From: Acidobacteriaceae bacterium
GTDB lineage: Bacteria > Acidobacteriota > Terriglobia > Terriglobales > Acidobacteriaceae
DNA length: 64,000 bases
Assembly: GCA_030041045.1 (NCBI GenBank)
Contig: JASHOQ010000122.1
Location: 55,700-119,699 of the forward strand
Reading direction: 5' to 3'
A program made the translations under genes and the position numbers. A model generated the notes under the pieces. That model had not been told where the DNA came from and searched no databases. It saw only the letters and a list, made by a program, of their open reading frames with translations. Shown here piece by piece: positions 7,704 to 15,124 of this stretch. Positions within the stretch are counted from its first letter, which is position 1; each line of letters starts with the position of its first letter.

Positions 7704-8387
7704 TTGGAGGACGAACTTGAGTCCGGCGCTGCACGCGGCCCCTTTCTTGTTGTGGGGCTCGGCAATCCGGGACCCGATTATCAGTGGACCCCGCACAACG
7801 CAGGGTTCATGGCCATCGACCGCATCGCCCAGCAAGAGGGCGTTGTGGTGCAGAACCGGCGCAGCCGGGCCGTCACCGCAATCTGCCGTATGGCAGGCCG
7901 GCAGGTGATCCTGGCCAAGCCGGAAACATTCATGAATTTGAGCGGCGTTGCCGTGGCCGCTCTGATTCGGGAGTTAGAGATAGACCCGGCGCGCGATCTG
8001 CTCGTGATCTACGACGAACTGGATTTTGTGGTGGGAACCTTCAAGATCAGGGAACGCGGTTCACCCGCCGGGCACAACGGAGCCCGCAGCGTGACCGCGG
8101 CCCTGGGAACGGAAGAATGGTTGCGCCTGCGCATCGGCGTGGGACCGGACTTGCCTCCGGGCGCCCCATCCCTCGGGCGCATTTTGCCCGAAGGCTTGGA
8201 GACGATGGGCGGAAGGCGTCCGGGCAGGGATTACCTGCTTTCACCGTTGCGCAAGGCCGATCTTGCCGTGCTGGACGAAGTGCTTGACAAGGTGGCTGCG
8301 GCCACGCGGCGCATCATCCAGGACGGCCCCGGCCCGGCGATGAACGAATTTAACCGGAAAGAAGAGTCGACAGGGAACAGGGAATAG
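7704..8387 (+). CDS. pth: Peptidyl-tRNA hydrolase
   Basis: Recycles tRNA by cleaving peptidyl-tRNA released from stalled ribosomes. Family motifs are present in order: VVGLGNPGPDY, TPHNAGF with the catalytic histidine, KPETFMNLSG, and YDELDFVVGTFKIRERGSPAGHNG. The frame opens with a TTG at 7704 that has only a weak ribosome binding site. A perfect GGAGG with six-base spacing instead points to the TTG at 7717, which is one frame off, so either the first residues are as listed here or one base is missing in the sequence before residue 14. The last codons (STGNRE and stop) lie inside an ACAGGGAACAGGG repeat phrase, so the C-terminus is repeat-derived. Confidence 0.9.
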   Translation: MEDELESGAARGPFLVVGLGNPGPDYQWTPHNAGFMAIDRIAQQEGVVVQNRRSRAVTAICRMAGRQVILAKPETFMNLSGVAVAALIRELEIDPARDLLVIYDELDFVVGTFKIRERGSPAGHNGARSVTAALGTEEWLRLRIGVGPDLPPGAPSLGRILPEGLETMGGRRPGRDYLLSPLRKADLAVLDEVLDKVAAATRRIIQDGPGPAMNEFNRKEESTGNRE

Positions 8388-8425
8388 GGAACAGGGATCA
8401 GAAAACTAAGTCGAACTGAAGAGCA

Positions 8426-8536
8426 AACTGACCACTGTCCACTGATCACTGTCCACTGTTCACTGTTCACTGATCACTGTCCACTGTTCACTGATCACTG
8501 TCCACTGTTCACTGTCCACTGTCCACTGTCCACTGT
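8426..8536. repeat. Period-7 tandem array of ACTGNNC units
   Basis: Fifteen consecutive heptamers plus a partial unit in 111 bases. Every unit starts ACTG and ends in C, with the two middle bases TC (seven units), TT (four), AT (three) or AC (one). It fills the pth-rpsF gap right up to the rpsF ribosome binding site. There is no spacer/repeat alternation, so it is not a CRISPR. Confidence 0.9.
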
Positions 8537-8547
8537 GAGGAATACTG

Positions 8548-8958
8548 ATGTCGCGATCGTATGAAGTGATGTTTATTCTGCGGCCGGATATGGCCGATGA
8601 GGATGCCGACAAGCTGATTGCCGGCTTTACTTCCACCGTCACCAACAGCGGCGGCCAGGTCAAATCGGTCGAAAAGATGGGGCGCCGCAAGCTGGCGTAC
8701 CTGGTGCGCAAATTTGCTGACGGCAACTACATCTTGCTCACCATTGAAGCCTCCGGCCCGGTGGTGCTTGAGCTCGAGCGCCGTCTGCGCGTCACCGAGC
8801 CGGTGATCAAGTTCATCACCGTGCGCATGGACGAGGAAGAGAAGCGCCTGGCCAAGCTGAAGGCCCTGCGCGGCACGCGGCGCAAGGTAAGCGCCGAGCC
8901 TGTGCCGGCGGAAGCCGCCGGCGCCGACCTGGCCGAGCACGCGCAGGCCGGGGCGTAA
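8548..8958 (+). CDS. rpsF: 30S ribosomal protein S6
   Basis: Small-subunit protein that pairs with S18 on the platform of the 30S subunit. The S6 ferredoxin-like fold is recognisable from SRSYEVMFILRPDMADED, the GRRKLAYLVRKFADGNYILL strand-helix and the LERRLRVTEPVIKFITVR segment. At 136 residues it has a C-terminal extension (EPVPAEAAGADLAEHAQAGA) beyond the usual roughly 100. GAGGA precedes the ATG at correct spacing. It is followed by rpsR and rplI as usual, but with repeat-filled gaps rather than tight coupling. The leader region is occupied by the ACTGNNC array, so I see no room for a conventional S6:S18-binding leader RNA. Confidence 0.96.
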   Translation: MSRSYEVMFILRPDMADEDADKLIAGFTSTVTNSGGQVKSVEKMGRRKLAYLVRKFADGNYILLTIEASGPVVLELERRLRVTEPVIKFITVRMDEEEKRLAKLKALRGTRRKVSAEPVPAEAAGADLAEHAQAGA

Positions 8959-8960
8959 AA

Positions 8961-9055
8961 ACAGGGATCAGGGTTCAGGGCTCAGGGATCAGAAAAGGGA
9001 GCTTCGCATGCAAAGCGCGAACTCCTGACCCCTGACACCTGAAACCTGACACCTC
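8961..9055. repeat. CAGGGATCAGGG phrase with inverted arms between rpsF and rpsR
   Basis: The left arm 8961-8992 is ACAGGGATCAGGGTTCAGGG and continues in the same words. The right arm about 9022-9055 is the imperfect inverse complement (CTCCTGACCCCTGACACC and onward). The centre GCTTCGCATGCAAAGC is nearly palindromic, so the whole unit can fold as one long hairpin. Confidence 0.75.
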
Positions 9056-9104
9056 AAGAATTCTCCGGCTCTGCCGGAAACTGTGAGAGCAAAGAGGAAA
9101 CACC

Positions 9105-9503
9105 ATGCCTGAAGAAACACATGGAAGAGCGCCCGCCGCGGCCGATGGTCCTGCCGGGCAACAAGGCGGAGGCGGTCCGCGCGAAGGAGGGTCTGGCCCA
9201 CGGGAAGGTGGATCGGGCCCGCGCGAAGGAGGGCCCGGCCCGCGCGGCGGAGGCCGTCCCGGCGGCGGTCCCGGCGGCCGGGGAAAATTCTTCCGCCGCA
9301 AAAAGGTCTGCAAGTTCTGTACCGAGAAGATCGACGCCATTCCCTATCGCGACGTTCGGCTCCTGCAGCAATTTGTGGCGGAACGCGGCAAGATCGTTCC
9401 CCGTCGTCTCACCGGCGTTTGCACCACGCACCAGCGCCGGCTCACGCGCGCCATCAAGCAGGCCCGCAATATTGCGCTGCTGCCGTTTGCCACGCGCCAC
9501 TAA
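9105..9503 (+). CDS. rpsR: 30S ribosomal protein S18 with Gly/Arg-rich N-terminal extension
   Basis: S18 core from about residue 60: [21 protein letters not shown], then [20 protein letters not shown] and [12 protein letters not shown], all typical of the family. The first 60 residues are an added low-complexity segment of GGSGPRE heptapeptide repeats running into [13 protein letters not shown], an RGG-like composition that could bind RNA. The usual length is about 75-90; this protein has 132. The start is well supported by AGAGGAAA upstream and by the in-frame extension being free of stops. Partner of S6 in the 30S platform. The tail's function is unknown and may simply reflect repeat expansion. 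Confidence 0.94.
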   Translation: MPEETHGRAPAAADGPAGQQGGGGPREGGSGPREGGSGPREGGPGPRGGGRPGGGPGGRGKFFRRKKVCKFCTEKIDAIPYRDVRLLQQFVAERGKIVPRRLTGVCTTHQRRLTRAIKQARNIALLPFATRH

Positions 9504-9520
9504 ATCGCGCGTGACAATTC

Positions 9521-9590
9521 GGCTGTCATCCTGAGCCAAGCCGTCCGCTGAAGCGGACGGCGAAGTCGAAGGACCTGCAGTTGCTTTTCA
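9521..9590. repeat. TGTCATYCTGAG repeat, copy 1
   Basis: Runs from CTGTCATCCTGAGCC to GACCTGCAGTTGCTTTT. Inside is a perfect hairpin, CCGTCCGC-TGAA-GCGGACGG at 9541-9560. Further copies lie at 9714-9760 and 58099-58178, all between genes, with a different insert in the middle of each. Confidence 0.8.
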
Positions 9591-9630
9591 CCAACTCTGA
9601 GCAGCCGATGGCCAACGGGCTTTGTATCAT

Positions 9631-9690
9631 GGCACGGCTTTAGCCGCGCCGACAGAGGGCCAATCAAAACTGCGGGGGCTTTAGCCCCTG
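9631..9690. repeat. GGCTTTAGCC palindromic repeats between rpsR and rplI
   Basis: GGCACGGCTTTAGCCGCGCC at 9631-9650 and GGGGGCTTTAGCCCCTG at about 9674-9690. Together with the two TGTCATYCTGAG elements they fill the 340-base rpsR-rplI gap, in which I see no gene. Confidence 0.75.
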
Positions 9691-9713
9691 CATCGCCATC
9701 GCTCCTCTCGGAC

Positions 9714-9760
9714 CTGTCATTCTGAGGAGCGGAGCGACGAAGGATCTGCGGTTGCTTCTT
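9714..9760. repeat. TGTCATYCTGAG repeat, copy 2
   Basis: TGTCATTCTGAGGAGCGGAG at the left end and GGATCTGCGGTTGCTTCTT at the right end, with a short CGACGAA centre. Same element as copies at 9521-9590 and 58099-58178. Confidence 0.8.
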
Positions 9761-9843
9761 GCCGCGAGCTTAACGCGAGGTTGCGCGCCGCGTCCGCGCC
9801 CCTCGCAACGAGAAAAGCGCCTCTGGCGCACTGGAGAACTTTT

Positions 9844-10356
9844 ATGGAAGTGATTCTGAAAGAAGATGTCGCCAACCTCGGCCTTCGCGGAGAAGTGGTG
9901 AAGGTCGCCGACGGTTACGGCCGCAATTTCCTGCTGCCGCGCAAGCTGGCCATGCAGGCCACTGCAGCCAACAAGGCGGTCATTGAGCAGATGAAGGCCG
10001 CTGCGGCCCGCCGCTCCGCCTCGGAAAAAGCGCAGGCTGAAGAGCAGCTTTCGAGCCTCGGCAGCGTAACCTTGAGCTTCACCCGCCGCGCCGGCGAGCA
10101 GGGCCATCTGTTCGGCTCCGTCACCTCGGCAGACATTGCCGCCGGGTTGGCAGCCAAGGGTTTTGAAGTCGATCGCCGCAAAATCCAGTTGAGCGATCCG
10201 CTGAAAAGCCTCGGCGAATACAACATCGCCATCCGCCTGCATCGCGAAGTCACGGCGCACGTCACCGTGAGAGTGATGGCCGAAGCCGAGCCGGAGAAGC
10301 AGGAAGGCGCGCCGGCAGCCGAAGAGGTCACGGCGCCGGAGGCCGCGGCGGAGTAG
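9844..10356 (+). CDS. rplI: 50S ribosomal protein L9
   Basis: Large-subunit protein with the classical two-domain architecture. The N-terminal domain MEVILKEDVANLGLRGEVVK, then DGYGRNFLLPRKLA, is followed by a long central helix (about residues 45-78, alanine- and lysine-rich) and the C-terminal rRNA-binding domain (HLFGSVTSADIAAGLAAKGFEVDRRKI). The start at 9844 matches the conserved MEVILKEDV and has GGAG seven bases upstream, so the longer open frame to 9781 is not used. A 23-residue Glu/Ala/Pro tail (EKQEGAPAAEEVTAPEAAAE) extends beyond the family end, like the tails on L25 and S6. Confidence 0.96.
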   Translation: MEVILKEDVANLGLRGEVVKVADGYGRNFLLPRKLAMQATAANKAVIEQMKAAAARRSASEKAQAEEQLSSLGSVTLSFTRRAGEQGHLFGSVTSADIAAGLAAKGFEVDRRKIQLSDPLKSLGEYNIAIRLHREVTAHVTVRVMAEAEPEKQEGAPAAEEVTAPEAAAE

Positions 10357-10411
10357 CGTCGCTTTCCCGGTCTGCGCTCTACGCCTGGCGCGGCGCGAGG
10401 TTACGGGGAAT

Positions 10412-11233
10412 TTACACCACCGCCAGCGGTTTCTCCCGATCCGTTTTCATGGTCGGCACCGCGGCCAGCAGACTGCGGGTGTAGGCATGCTGCGGATGCG
10501 TAAGAAGGTCGCGCGCCGCGCCCGTCTCCACGATCTGCCCTGCGCGCATCACCGCCATGCGGCCTGCTACCTGGCCCACCACGGCGAGATCGTGGGAGAT
10601 GAACAGCATCGCCAGTCCGTGTTCGCGCTGCAACTGGGCGAGCAGCGCCAGAATCTGCGCCTGCACGGTCACGTCGAGCGCGGTCGTCGGCTCGTCGGCA
10701 ATCAACAGCCGCGGCCGGTTGATGAGCGCCATGGCGATGAGAATGCGCTGCCGCTGGCCGCCGGAGAATTGGTGCGGATAGTCGCCGTAACGCCGCGCCG
10801 CATCGGGAATGGCAACCGCCTCGAGCGCGGCGATGGCTTTGCGCTTCGCCTCTTTCGCCGTCAGCGAATTTGCATGCGCGGCTGCGCACTCGGCCACTTG
10901 CCGGCCCACCGTCATTACCGGATTCAGCGCCGTCATGGGCTCCTGAAAAATCATGGCGATTTCGCGGCCGCGAATCCGCCTGAGCGCCGCGGCCGGTATC
11001 TGCATCAGGTCGACTGCGCCGCCTTCGCCGCCGCGCCACAAAATTTTTCCCTCGACCCGCGCCGTGGACCCGAGCAGCCTTAAAACCGCCAGCGCCGTTG
11101 CGCTTTTGCCGGAGCCCGATTCGCCGACCAGTCCCAGCACCTCGCCTTCGTCGACCGCCAGGCTCGCGCCCCGCACGGCTTCCGTTGCGCCGAAGCGGAT
11201 GCGCACTTGGTCGATTTCAAGTAACTGGCCCAT
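10412..11233 (-). CDS. Solo ABC transporter ATPase, Opp/Dpp family
   Basis: A 273-residue nucleotide-binding subunit like DppD/OppD. Visible are Walker A ([16 protein letters not shown]), the Q-loop [15 protein letters not shown], the signature [18 protein letters not shown], Walker [13 protein letters not shown] and the H-loop FISHD. The end [15 protein letters not shown] is the beginning of the oligopeptide-transporter C-terminal extension, but the protein stops shortly after, without the cysteine-containing remainder; full DppD proteins have about 320 residues. No permease or binding protein is adjacent, so substrate and partners are unknown. Start taken at the ATG giving [15 protein letters not shown]; a longer frame reaches 11287. 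No strong ribosome binding site is seen. Confidence 0.88.
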   Translation of the reverse strand: MGQLLEIDQVRIRFGATEAVRGASLAVDEGEVLGLVGESGSGKSATALAVLRLLGSTARVEGKILWRGGEGGAVDLMQIPAAALRRIRGREIAMIFQEPMTALNPVMTVGRQVAECAAAHANSLTAKEAKRKAIAALEAVAIPDAARRYGDYPHQFSGGQRQRILIAMALINRPRLLIADEPTTALDVTVQAQILALLAQLQREHGLAMLFISHDLAVVGQVAGRMAVMRAGQIVETGAARDLLTHPQHAYTRSLLAAVPTMKTDREKPLAVV

Positions 11234-11302
11234 GCAGCCATCGTAGCCGATGGCGCGCGGACGCGGGGCTCGCGCCTGCGCAACCACCGTTGCAGCCAGG
11301 TC

Positions 11303-12025
11303 TCACATGGACGCGTGTGCGCGCGGCTCCACGCCTTCGCTGAATCGGTAGCCGATGTGCGAATCGGTCAGCAGATACTTCGGATCCGCGGGATCGTCTT
11401 CGATCTTCATCCGGATTTGCCGGATATAGGTGCGCAGGTATTCGAGCTCGTTGCCGTATTCCGGACCCCACACGTTGCGCAGCAATTGGGCATGTGGAAT
11501 CGGCCTTCCCGCGTGGCTCATCAGGTAGTGCAGCAGCTCGAACTGCTTGGGCGTCAAATGAACCGCGCTTCCGGTTTTCTCCACCAGGTGCCGTCCGGGA
11601 TCAAGCATGATATCGCCGATCACAATCGCAGCATCGGCATCCTCGATCAGGTTGTTGCGCCGCATGGCCGCGCGAATCCGCGCCGTCAGCTCGCGCAGTT
11701 GAAACGGCTTGGTGATGTAGTCGTCGGCCCCTGCGTCCAGCGCCGCCACTTTGCAATCTTCGCCTCCCTGCACGGTCAGCATTACGATGGGCAGCCGCGG
11801 CGCGGCTTTGCGCATGATCCGGCATACCTCGATTCCGCCCATCCCCGGCATGTTGATGTCGAGTAGAACCGCATCGAACTGCGCCGTGCGCACCAGCGCC
11901 AGCGCCTCTTCGCCGCGCGCCGCCTCCACAATGTCGAAACCGAAGTTGGAAAGAATAGTCCGCAATGACACTCGGATCGAGCGTTCGTCGTCGACAATGA
12001 GCAGATTGCCGGCTTCTCGGATCAT
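11303..12025 (-). CDS. OmpR/KdpE-family response regulator
   Basis: A 240-residue two-component regulator. The receiver domain begins GNLLIVDDERSIR, the phospho-acceptor aspartate is in VLLDINMPGMGG, the switch threonine in MLTVQ and the conserved lysine in ITKPF. The C-terminal winged-helix DNA-binding domain runs from about residue 130 (VHLTPKQFELLHYLMSHAGR) to GYRFSEG. The LLRNVWGPEYGNELEYLRTYI segment is very like KdpE. The start ATG overlaps the stop of the sensor kinase gene (ATGA), so the two are translationally coupled. In the KdpDE family the target is the K+ pump kdpFABC, which is not in this window. Confidence 0.92.
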   Translation of the reverse strand: MIREAGNLLIVDDERSIRVSLRTILSNFGFDIVEAARGEEALALVRTAQFDAVLLDINMPGMGGIEVCRIMRKAAPRLPIVMLTVQGGEDCKVAALDAGADDYITKPFQLRELTARIRAAMRRNNLIEDADAAIVIGDIMLDPGRHLVEKTGSAVHLTPKQFELLHYLMSHAGRPIPHAQLLRNVWGPEYGNELEYLRTYIRQIRMKIEDDPADPKYLLTDSHIGYRFSEGVEPRAHASM

Positions 12026-13521
12026 GCTTGCTTTGCTCCGTTCTGGGGTAGCGAAAGGAAGAACGTCGTACCCTCTTGTGCACTGCTGATCACCCATACA
12101 TGCCCCCTGTGCGCTTCTGCTGCCATCTTTACCGTCGACAAGCCAATGCCCGTTCCCGCCGCCAGATGCGCGGTGCCGTCGCTGCGATAGAAGCGCTGAA
12201 AGATCCTCTCCCGGTCGGTGATGGGAATCGCCGGCCCGAAGTTGTGCACCGAGATCAGCACTTCGGAATGGCTTTCTCGTGCCGCCACTTTTACCGCCGT
12301 GCCCACAAACGAGTACTTGGCGGCATTGTCGAGATACTGCGCCAGCGCCATCGACAGCAGGTCGCGATCGCCGCGGACGGTCAAAGCTGAATCCGGCACC
12401 GCAACCTCCACGGGATGACCTGCCATGCGTCCGCGCTGCTCCGCAACCGCCGAGGATACGAGCTCCGCCACCACGATCTCGTCTTTGGCCACGCTCAGCT
12501 CCTGCGCTTCCAGCTTGGCCGTTTGCAGCAGCCGGTGGCTCAACAAGCTCAATTTGCCTGATTCGTCGTCGATCAGCGCCGCCAGGTCCTTTTGCGCCTC
12601 GTTCAGCGGCCCCAATTCGCCCAGTCCCGCATTGGCCGCCTGGATAGCGGTCAGCGGCGTCTTGACCGCATGCGCCAGCGAGTCCAGCACTGCGGCCCGC
12701 AGACGCTCGCTCTGATGCGCTGCCTCAATCTGGCTTTCCTTTTCGAAGGAGACGCATCGATCAAGCGTGATGGCGGCAAGCGAGGCCAGCGCATCGGCAA
12801 CCAGAGGTCCCAGGTCGCCGCGCACCGCCAGCGCTCCAATCGAATCGGTACCGGCCCGCAAGACGCGACGCGCCGTTTGCGTGGATTTGTCGTCGTCGTC
12901 CAGCTGCGTGAGGAAGCACTCCTTGGCCAGCTCGCGCTCGCCCTCTTCCCACGCTCCAGCGGTGTCGCTCTTGCCGGAGTTGGCATCGAAGATGGACACC
13001 GCCTTGGCCGAAAAGATACGCAGGATCAGGTGCGTCAACTGCGGCCCCGGGGACTGATGCAGATTGATGAGCAGCGTGCTCCGGCTCAGCTCGTACAACT
13101 GCTCCATCGCCTGGCGCTGCAGCTTGGCTTCGCGCGAATTCAGCCGCTCGCGCGACGACAATTGGCTCACCAGCAGCGCGCTGATCTCAAAGGCGCCGAG
13201 CGCCACCCAATCCTGCGGATCGGTAACGTTGAACGTCCACAGCGGCGGATAGAAAAAGTAATCGAGGCAGGCGCAGGCCATAAGCGACACGATCGACGCC
13301 TGCCAGAATCCGCACAGGATTGATTCACACACGACCACGATGAGAAACAGGAAGCCGACCGGAGCAGGATTGAAATGGAGCACATAGCCGGAGAAGGTGA
13401 GCAGGGCAATCACCCAGCACCCAAGCAGGCTCTCGCCGATAAACTTGAGTCGGCGGAGATAAACTCGATCTGCCAGGAATTCAAATATCTTCATGGCGCC
13501 CAGGTCCTGCCATCCTGACAT
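12022..13521 (-). CDS. KdpD-like sensor histidine kinase lacking the N-terminal sensor domains
   Basis: A 499-residue kinase. Residues about 25-115 form four tightly packed transmembrane helices of the DUF4118/KdpD type (LLGCWVIALLTFSGYVL, ending before DYFFYPPLWTFNV). A GAF-like segment follows, then the phospho-acceptor region DSLAHAVKTPLTAI and an HATPase domain with QYLDNAAKYS (N box), GPAIP and GTGIGLSTV (G boxes). E. coli KdpD has in addition about 390 N-terminal residues with the KdpD and Usp domains; these are absent here. It overlaps and precedes the response regulator by ATGA. The input signal is probably not the same as that of full KdpD. An ATG at 13494 is an alternative start. 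Confidence 0.9.
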   Translation of the reverse strand: MSGWQDLGAMKIFEFLADRVYLRRLKFIGESLLGCWVIALLTFSGYVLHFNPAPVGFLFLIVVVCESILCGFWQASIVSLMACACLDYFFYPPLWTFNVTDPQDWVALGAFEISALLVSQLSSRERLNSREAKLQRQAMEQLYELSRSTLLINLHQSPGPQLTHLILRIFSAKAVSIFDANSGKSDTAGAWEEGERELAKECFLTQLDDDDKSTQTARRVLRAGTDSIGALAVRGDLGPLVADALASLAAITLDRCVSFEKESQIEAAHQSERLRAAVLDSLAHAVKTPLTAIQAANAGLGELGPLNEAQKDLAALIDDESGKLSLLSHRLLQTAKLEAQELSVAKDEIVVAELVSSAVAEQRGRMAGHPVEVAVPDSALTVRGDRDLLSMALAQYLDNAAKYSFVGTAVKVAARESHSEVLISVHNFGPAIPITDRERIFQRFYRSDGTAHLAAGTGIGLSTVKMAAEAHRGHVWVISSAQEGTTFFLSLPQNGAKQA

Positions 13522-13610
13522 CCTTCGAGAATGAGAGTAGCTAGAGGCGCATCAACGAAACATAAATGAAACACAAAGAATTCGCGTGGAATTCACCGGC
13601 CTATAAGGCG

Positions 13611-13655
13611 ACGGGCGCAGGAAAGCGTGACTTTCGTCATGCCTCCTGCGCCCGT
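13611..13655 (-). terminator. Strong stem-loop after the small secreted protein gene
   Basis: Perfect 12-base inverted repeat ACGGGCGCAGGA (13611-13622) and TCCTGCGCCCGT (13644-13655) with a 21-base loop, 16 bases past the stop of the gene ending at 13672. There is no T-run after the stem, so intrinsic termination is possible but not assured. Confidence 0.5.
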
Positions 13656-13671
13656 GTCATCCGAAGCCTGG

Positions 13672-14043
13672 CTAGCGCTGCGCGCTTTCAGCCAGATTTT
13701 GGTAGTAAGCGGACTTCCGGCTCATCTGCTGAGCTTGGTAAGTGAGGTATTGGGCGTAATTTCGTGAGGCATCCATGGGATTGGGATATTTTTCAGCGTG
13801 GTACGTCGTGTACAGGCTGCGCCAATCCCACTTGGCCAATTCGGTGCGCGCCTGCTCCTTAAGCTCCGCCTGGCGCCATCTGTAGTAGCTGGCCAGCGAT
13901 GCGTAGTCGTCCGCGGTTTTCGCGGACTTGACCATCTTCTTCAATTCGGCATGGCTCAAGTTCGGCGATGATTGCGCATATGCATACCCTGCGGTCAAGG
14001 CGAATGCTGCCAATGCTGCTGCTAACTGCATTCTGATTTTCAT
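13672..14043 (-). CDS. Small secreted protein of unknown function
   Basis: A 123-residue protein with a clear signal peptide (MKIRMQLAAALAAFALTAGYAYAQ). The mature part is helical and rich in Tyr, Ala, Lys and Gln, with SHAELKKMVKSAKTADDYASL then YYRWRQAELKEQA and a final YLTYQAQQMSRKSAYY. It resembles small periplasmic helical-bundle proteins of Acidobacteria, but I do not recognise a named family. GGAGG precedes the ATG. It is monocistronic, bounded downstream by the stem-loop at 13611-13655. Expression and export are likely; the role is unknown. Confidence 0.75.
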   Translation of the reverse strand: MKIRMQLAAALAAFALTAGYAYAQSSPNLSHAELKKMVKSAKTADDYASLASYYRWRQAELKEQARTELAKWDWRSLYTTYHAEKYPNPMDASRNYAQYLTYQAQQMSRKSAYYQNLAESAQR

Positions 14044-14303
14044 GGAGACATCCTCCCTCCGAAAAAAGAATCGCGCACTTTGGATGAAGGAAGCATGAAG
14101 GTGGACGCGGAACGAGGAGACCGCGGGAAATAACTTACGGTTCCTTTATCACTTTCACTGCTCTAAGTAAATAAGCCGCGCTCTGGCCGCGGATGCGGAG
14201 TAAGTGCCGCTCGCCCGGGTTATCGGGCGTATTTATGCAATCCTTATTGGTTTGTGTAAGTCGGTTGCAAAGGAAGGTTATCGCGCGGCCGCACTCCGGA
14301 GGT

Positions 14304-14954
14304 TCAGCCCTGGGCGCGGGCTTCGCTTACAAAGCCCAGAAACCTCCGCGCGAGCTCATGAATGCGATGTTCCTCGCGACGGTGCACTGCATCCTTCGGC
14401 AGCAATTCCATGCCCACGCCCAGCGCGGAGGCGCCAGCGCGAATGAAGCCCACCGCCGTTTGCTGGTTCACGCCGCCGGCAGCGATCAGCGGCACCTGGG
14501 GCAGCGGCACTTTGAGCGAGCGCAGATATTGCTCTCCGCCCATCGGCGCTGCCGGAAAGATCTTCACGAAATCTCCTCCGGCCCGCCACGCGGCGATCAC
14601 CTCCGTAGGCGTGAGCGCGCCCGGAATCGCCAGAACATTGGTCTTGAGCGCGTACGCCACTACGTCGGGAACCAGTCCTGGACTAGTAAGGAACTTGGCT
14701 CCGGCATCCACGCACCGCCGCGCCGTCTCGGCGTCGAGAACGGTTCCTGCGCCCACAATCATTTCCGGCAGCCGTTGCGCCAGTTGCTTGATTACGTTCA
14801 CCGCGCCAGGAATGGTCATGGTAATTTCGGCTACGGGAATGCCGGCGCCGTACACCGTCTCTGCCCCGTAAACGGCATCCGCCGCGGAATTGACGCGAAT
14901 ACCCGGCAGAATGCCGATTTTTTCGATGCGCGCTTTCACTTCTTCCCGTGTCAT
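14304..14954 (-). CDS. eda: KDPG/KHG aldolase
   Basis: Bifunctional 2-keto-3-deoxy-6-phosphogluconate / 4-hydroxy-2-oxoglutarate aldolase, splitting KDPG into pyruvate and glyceraldehyde-3-phosphate in the Entner-Doudoroff and uronate routes. A (beta/alpha)8 class I aldolase of 216 residues. The catalytic glutamate lies in IPVAEITMTIPGAV, GAGTVLD is the conserved turn, the Schiff-base lysine is in GGDFVKIFPA, and VPLIAAGGVNQQT is the phosphate site. The ATG at 14954 has AAGGGG eight bases upstream and is preferred over a TTG at 14972. Next to a porin and in the same region as pectin enzymes, so use of galacturonate-derived KDPG fits, though that link is inference. Confidence 0.93.
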   Translation of the reverse strand: MTREEVKARIEKIGILPGIRVNSAADAVYGAETVYGAGIPVAEITMTIPGAVNVIKQLAQRLPEMIVGAGTVLDAETARRCVDAGAKFLTSPGLVPDVVAYALKTNVLAIPGALTPTEVIAAWRAGGDFVKIFPAAPMGGEQYLRSLKVPLPQVPLIAAGGVNQQTAVGFIRAGASALGVGMELLPKDAVHRREEHRIHELARRFLGFVSEARAQG

Positions 14955-15124
14955 CCCCGGCGTCCCCTTCAATGGAGCGATTGCGTTCCGACCATTATTC
15001 CCTCGCTGCCTTCACTGCGGCAAGGTTTGCCCGCATTAATTTCTCCGCGCAGCGAATGATTTTGAGCGCGCGGATTCTCCCCATCGCCGCTGGAAAAGAA
15101 AACCGCGCGCCAAGAGTCGCCTGA

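Noticed and set aside
8426..8536. Possible CRISPR array
   Set aside because: Units are seven bases with no unique spacers, and no cas genes are present.
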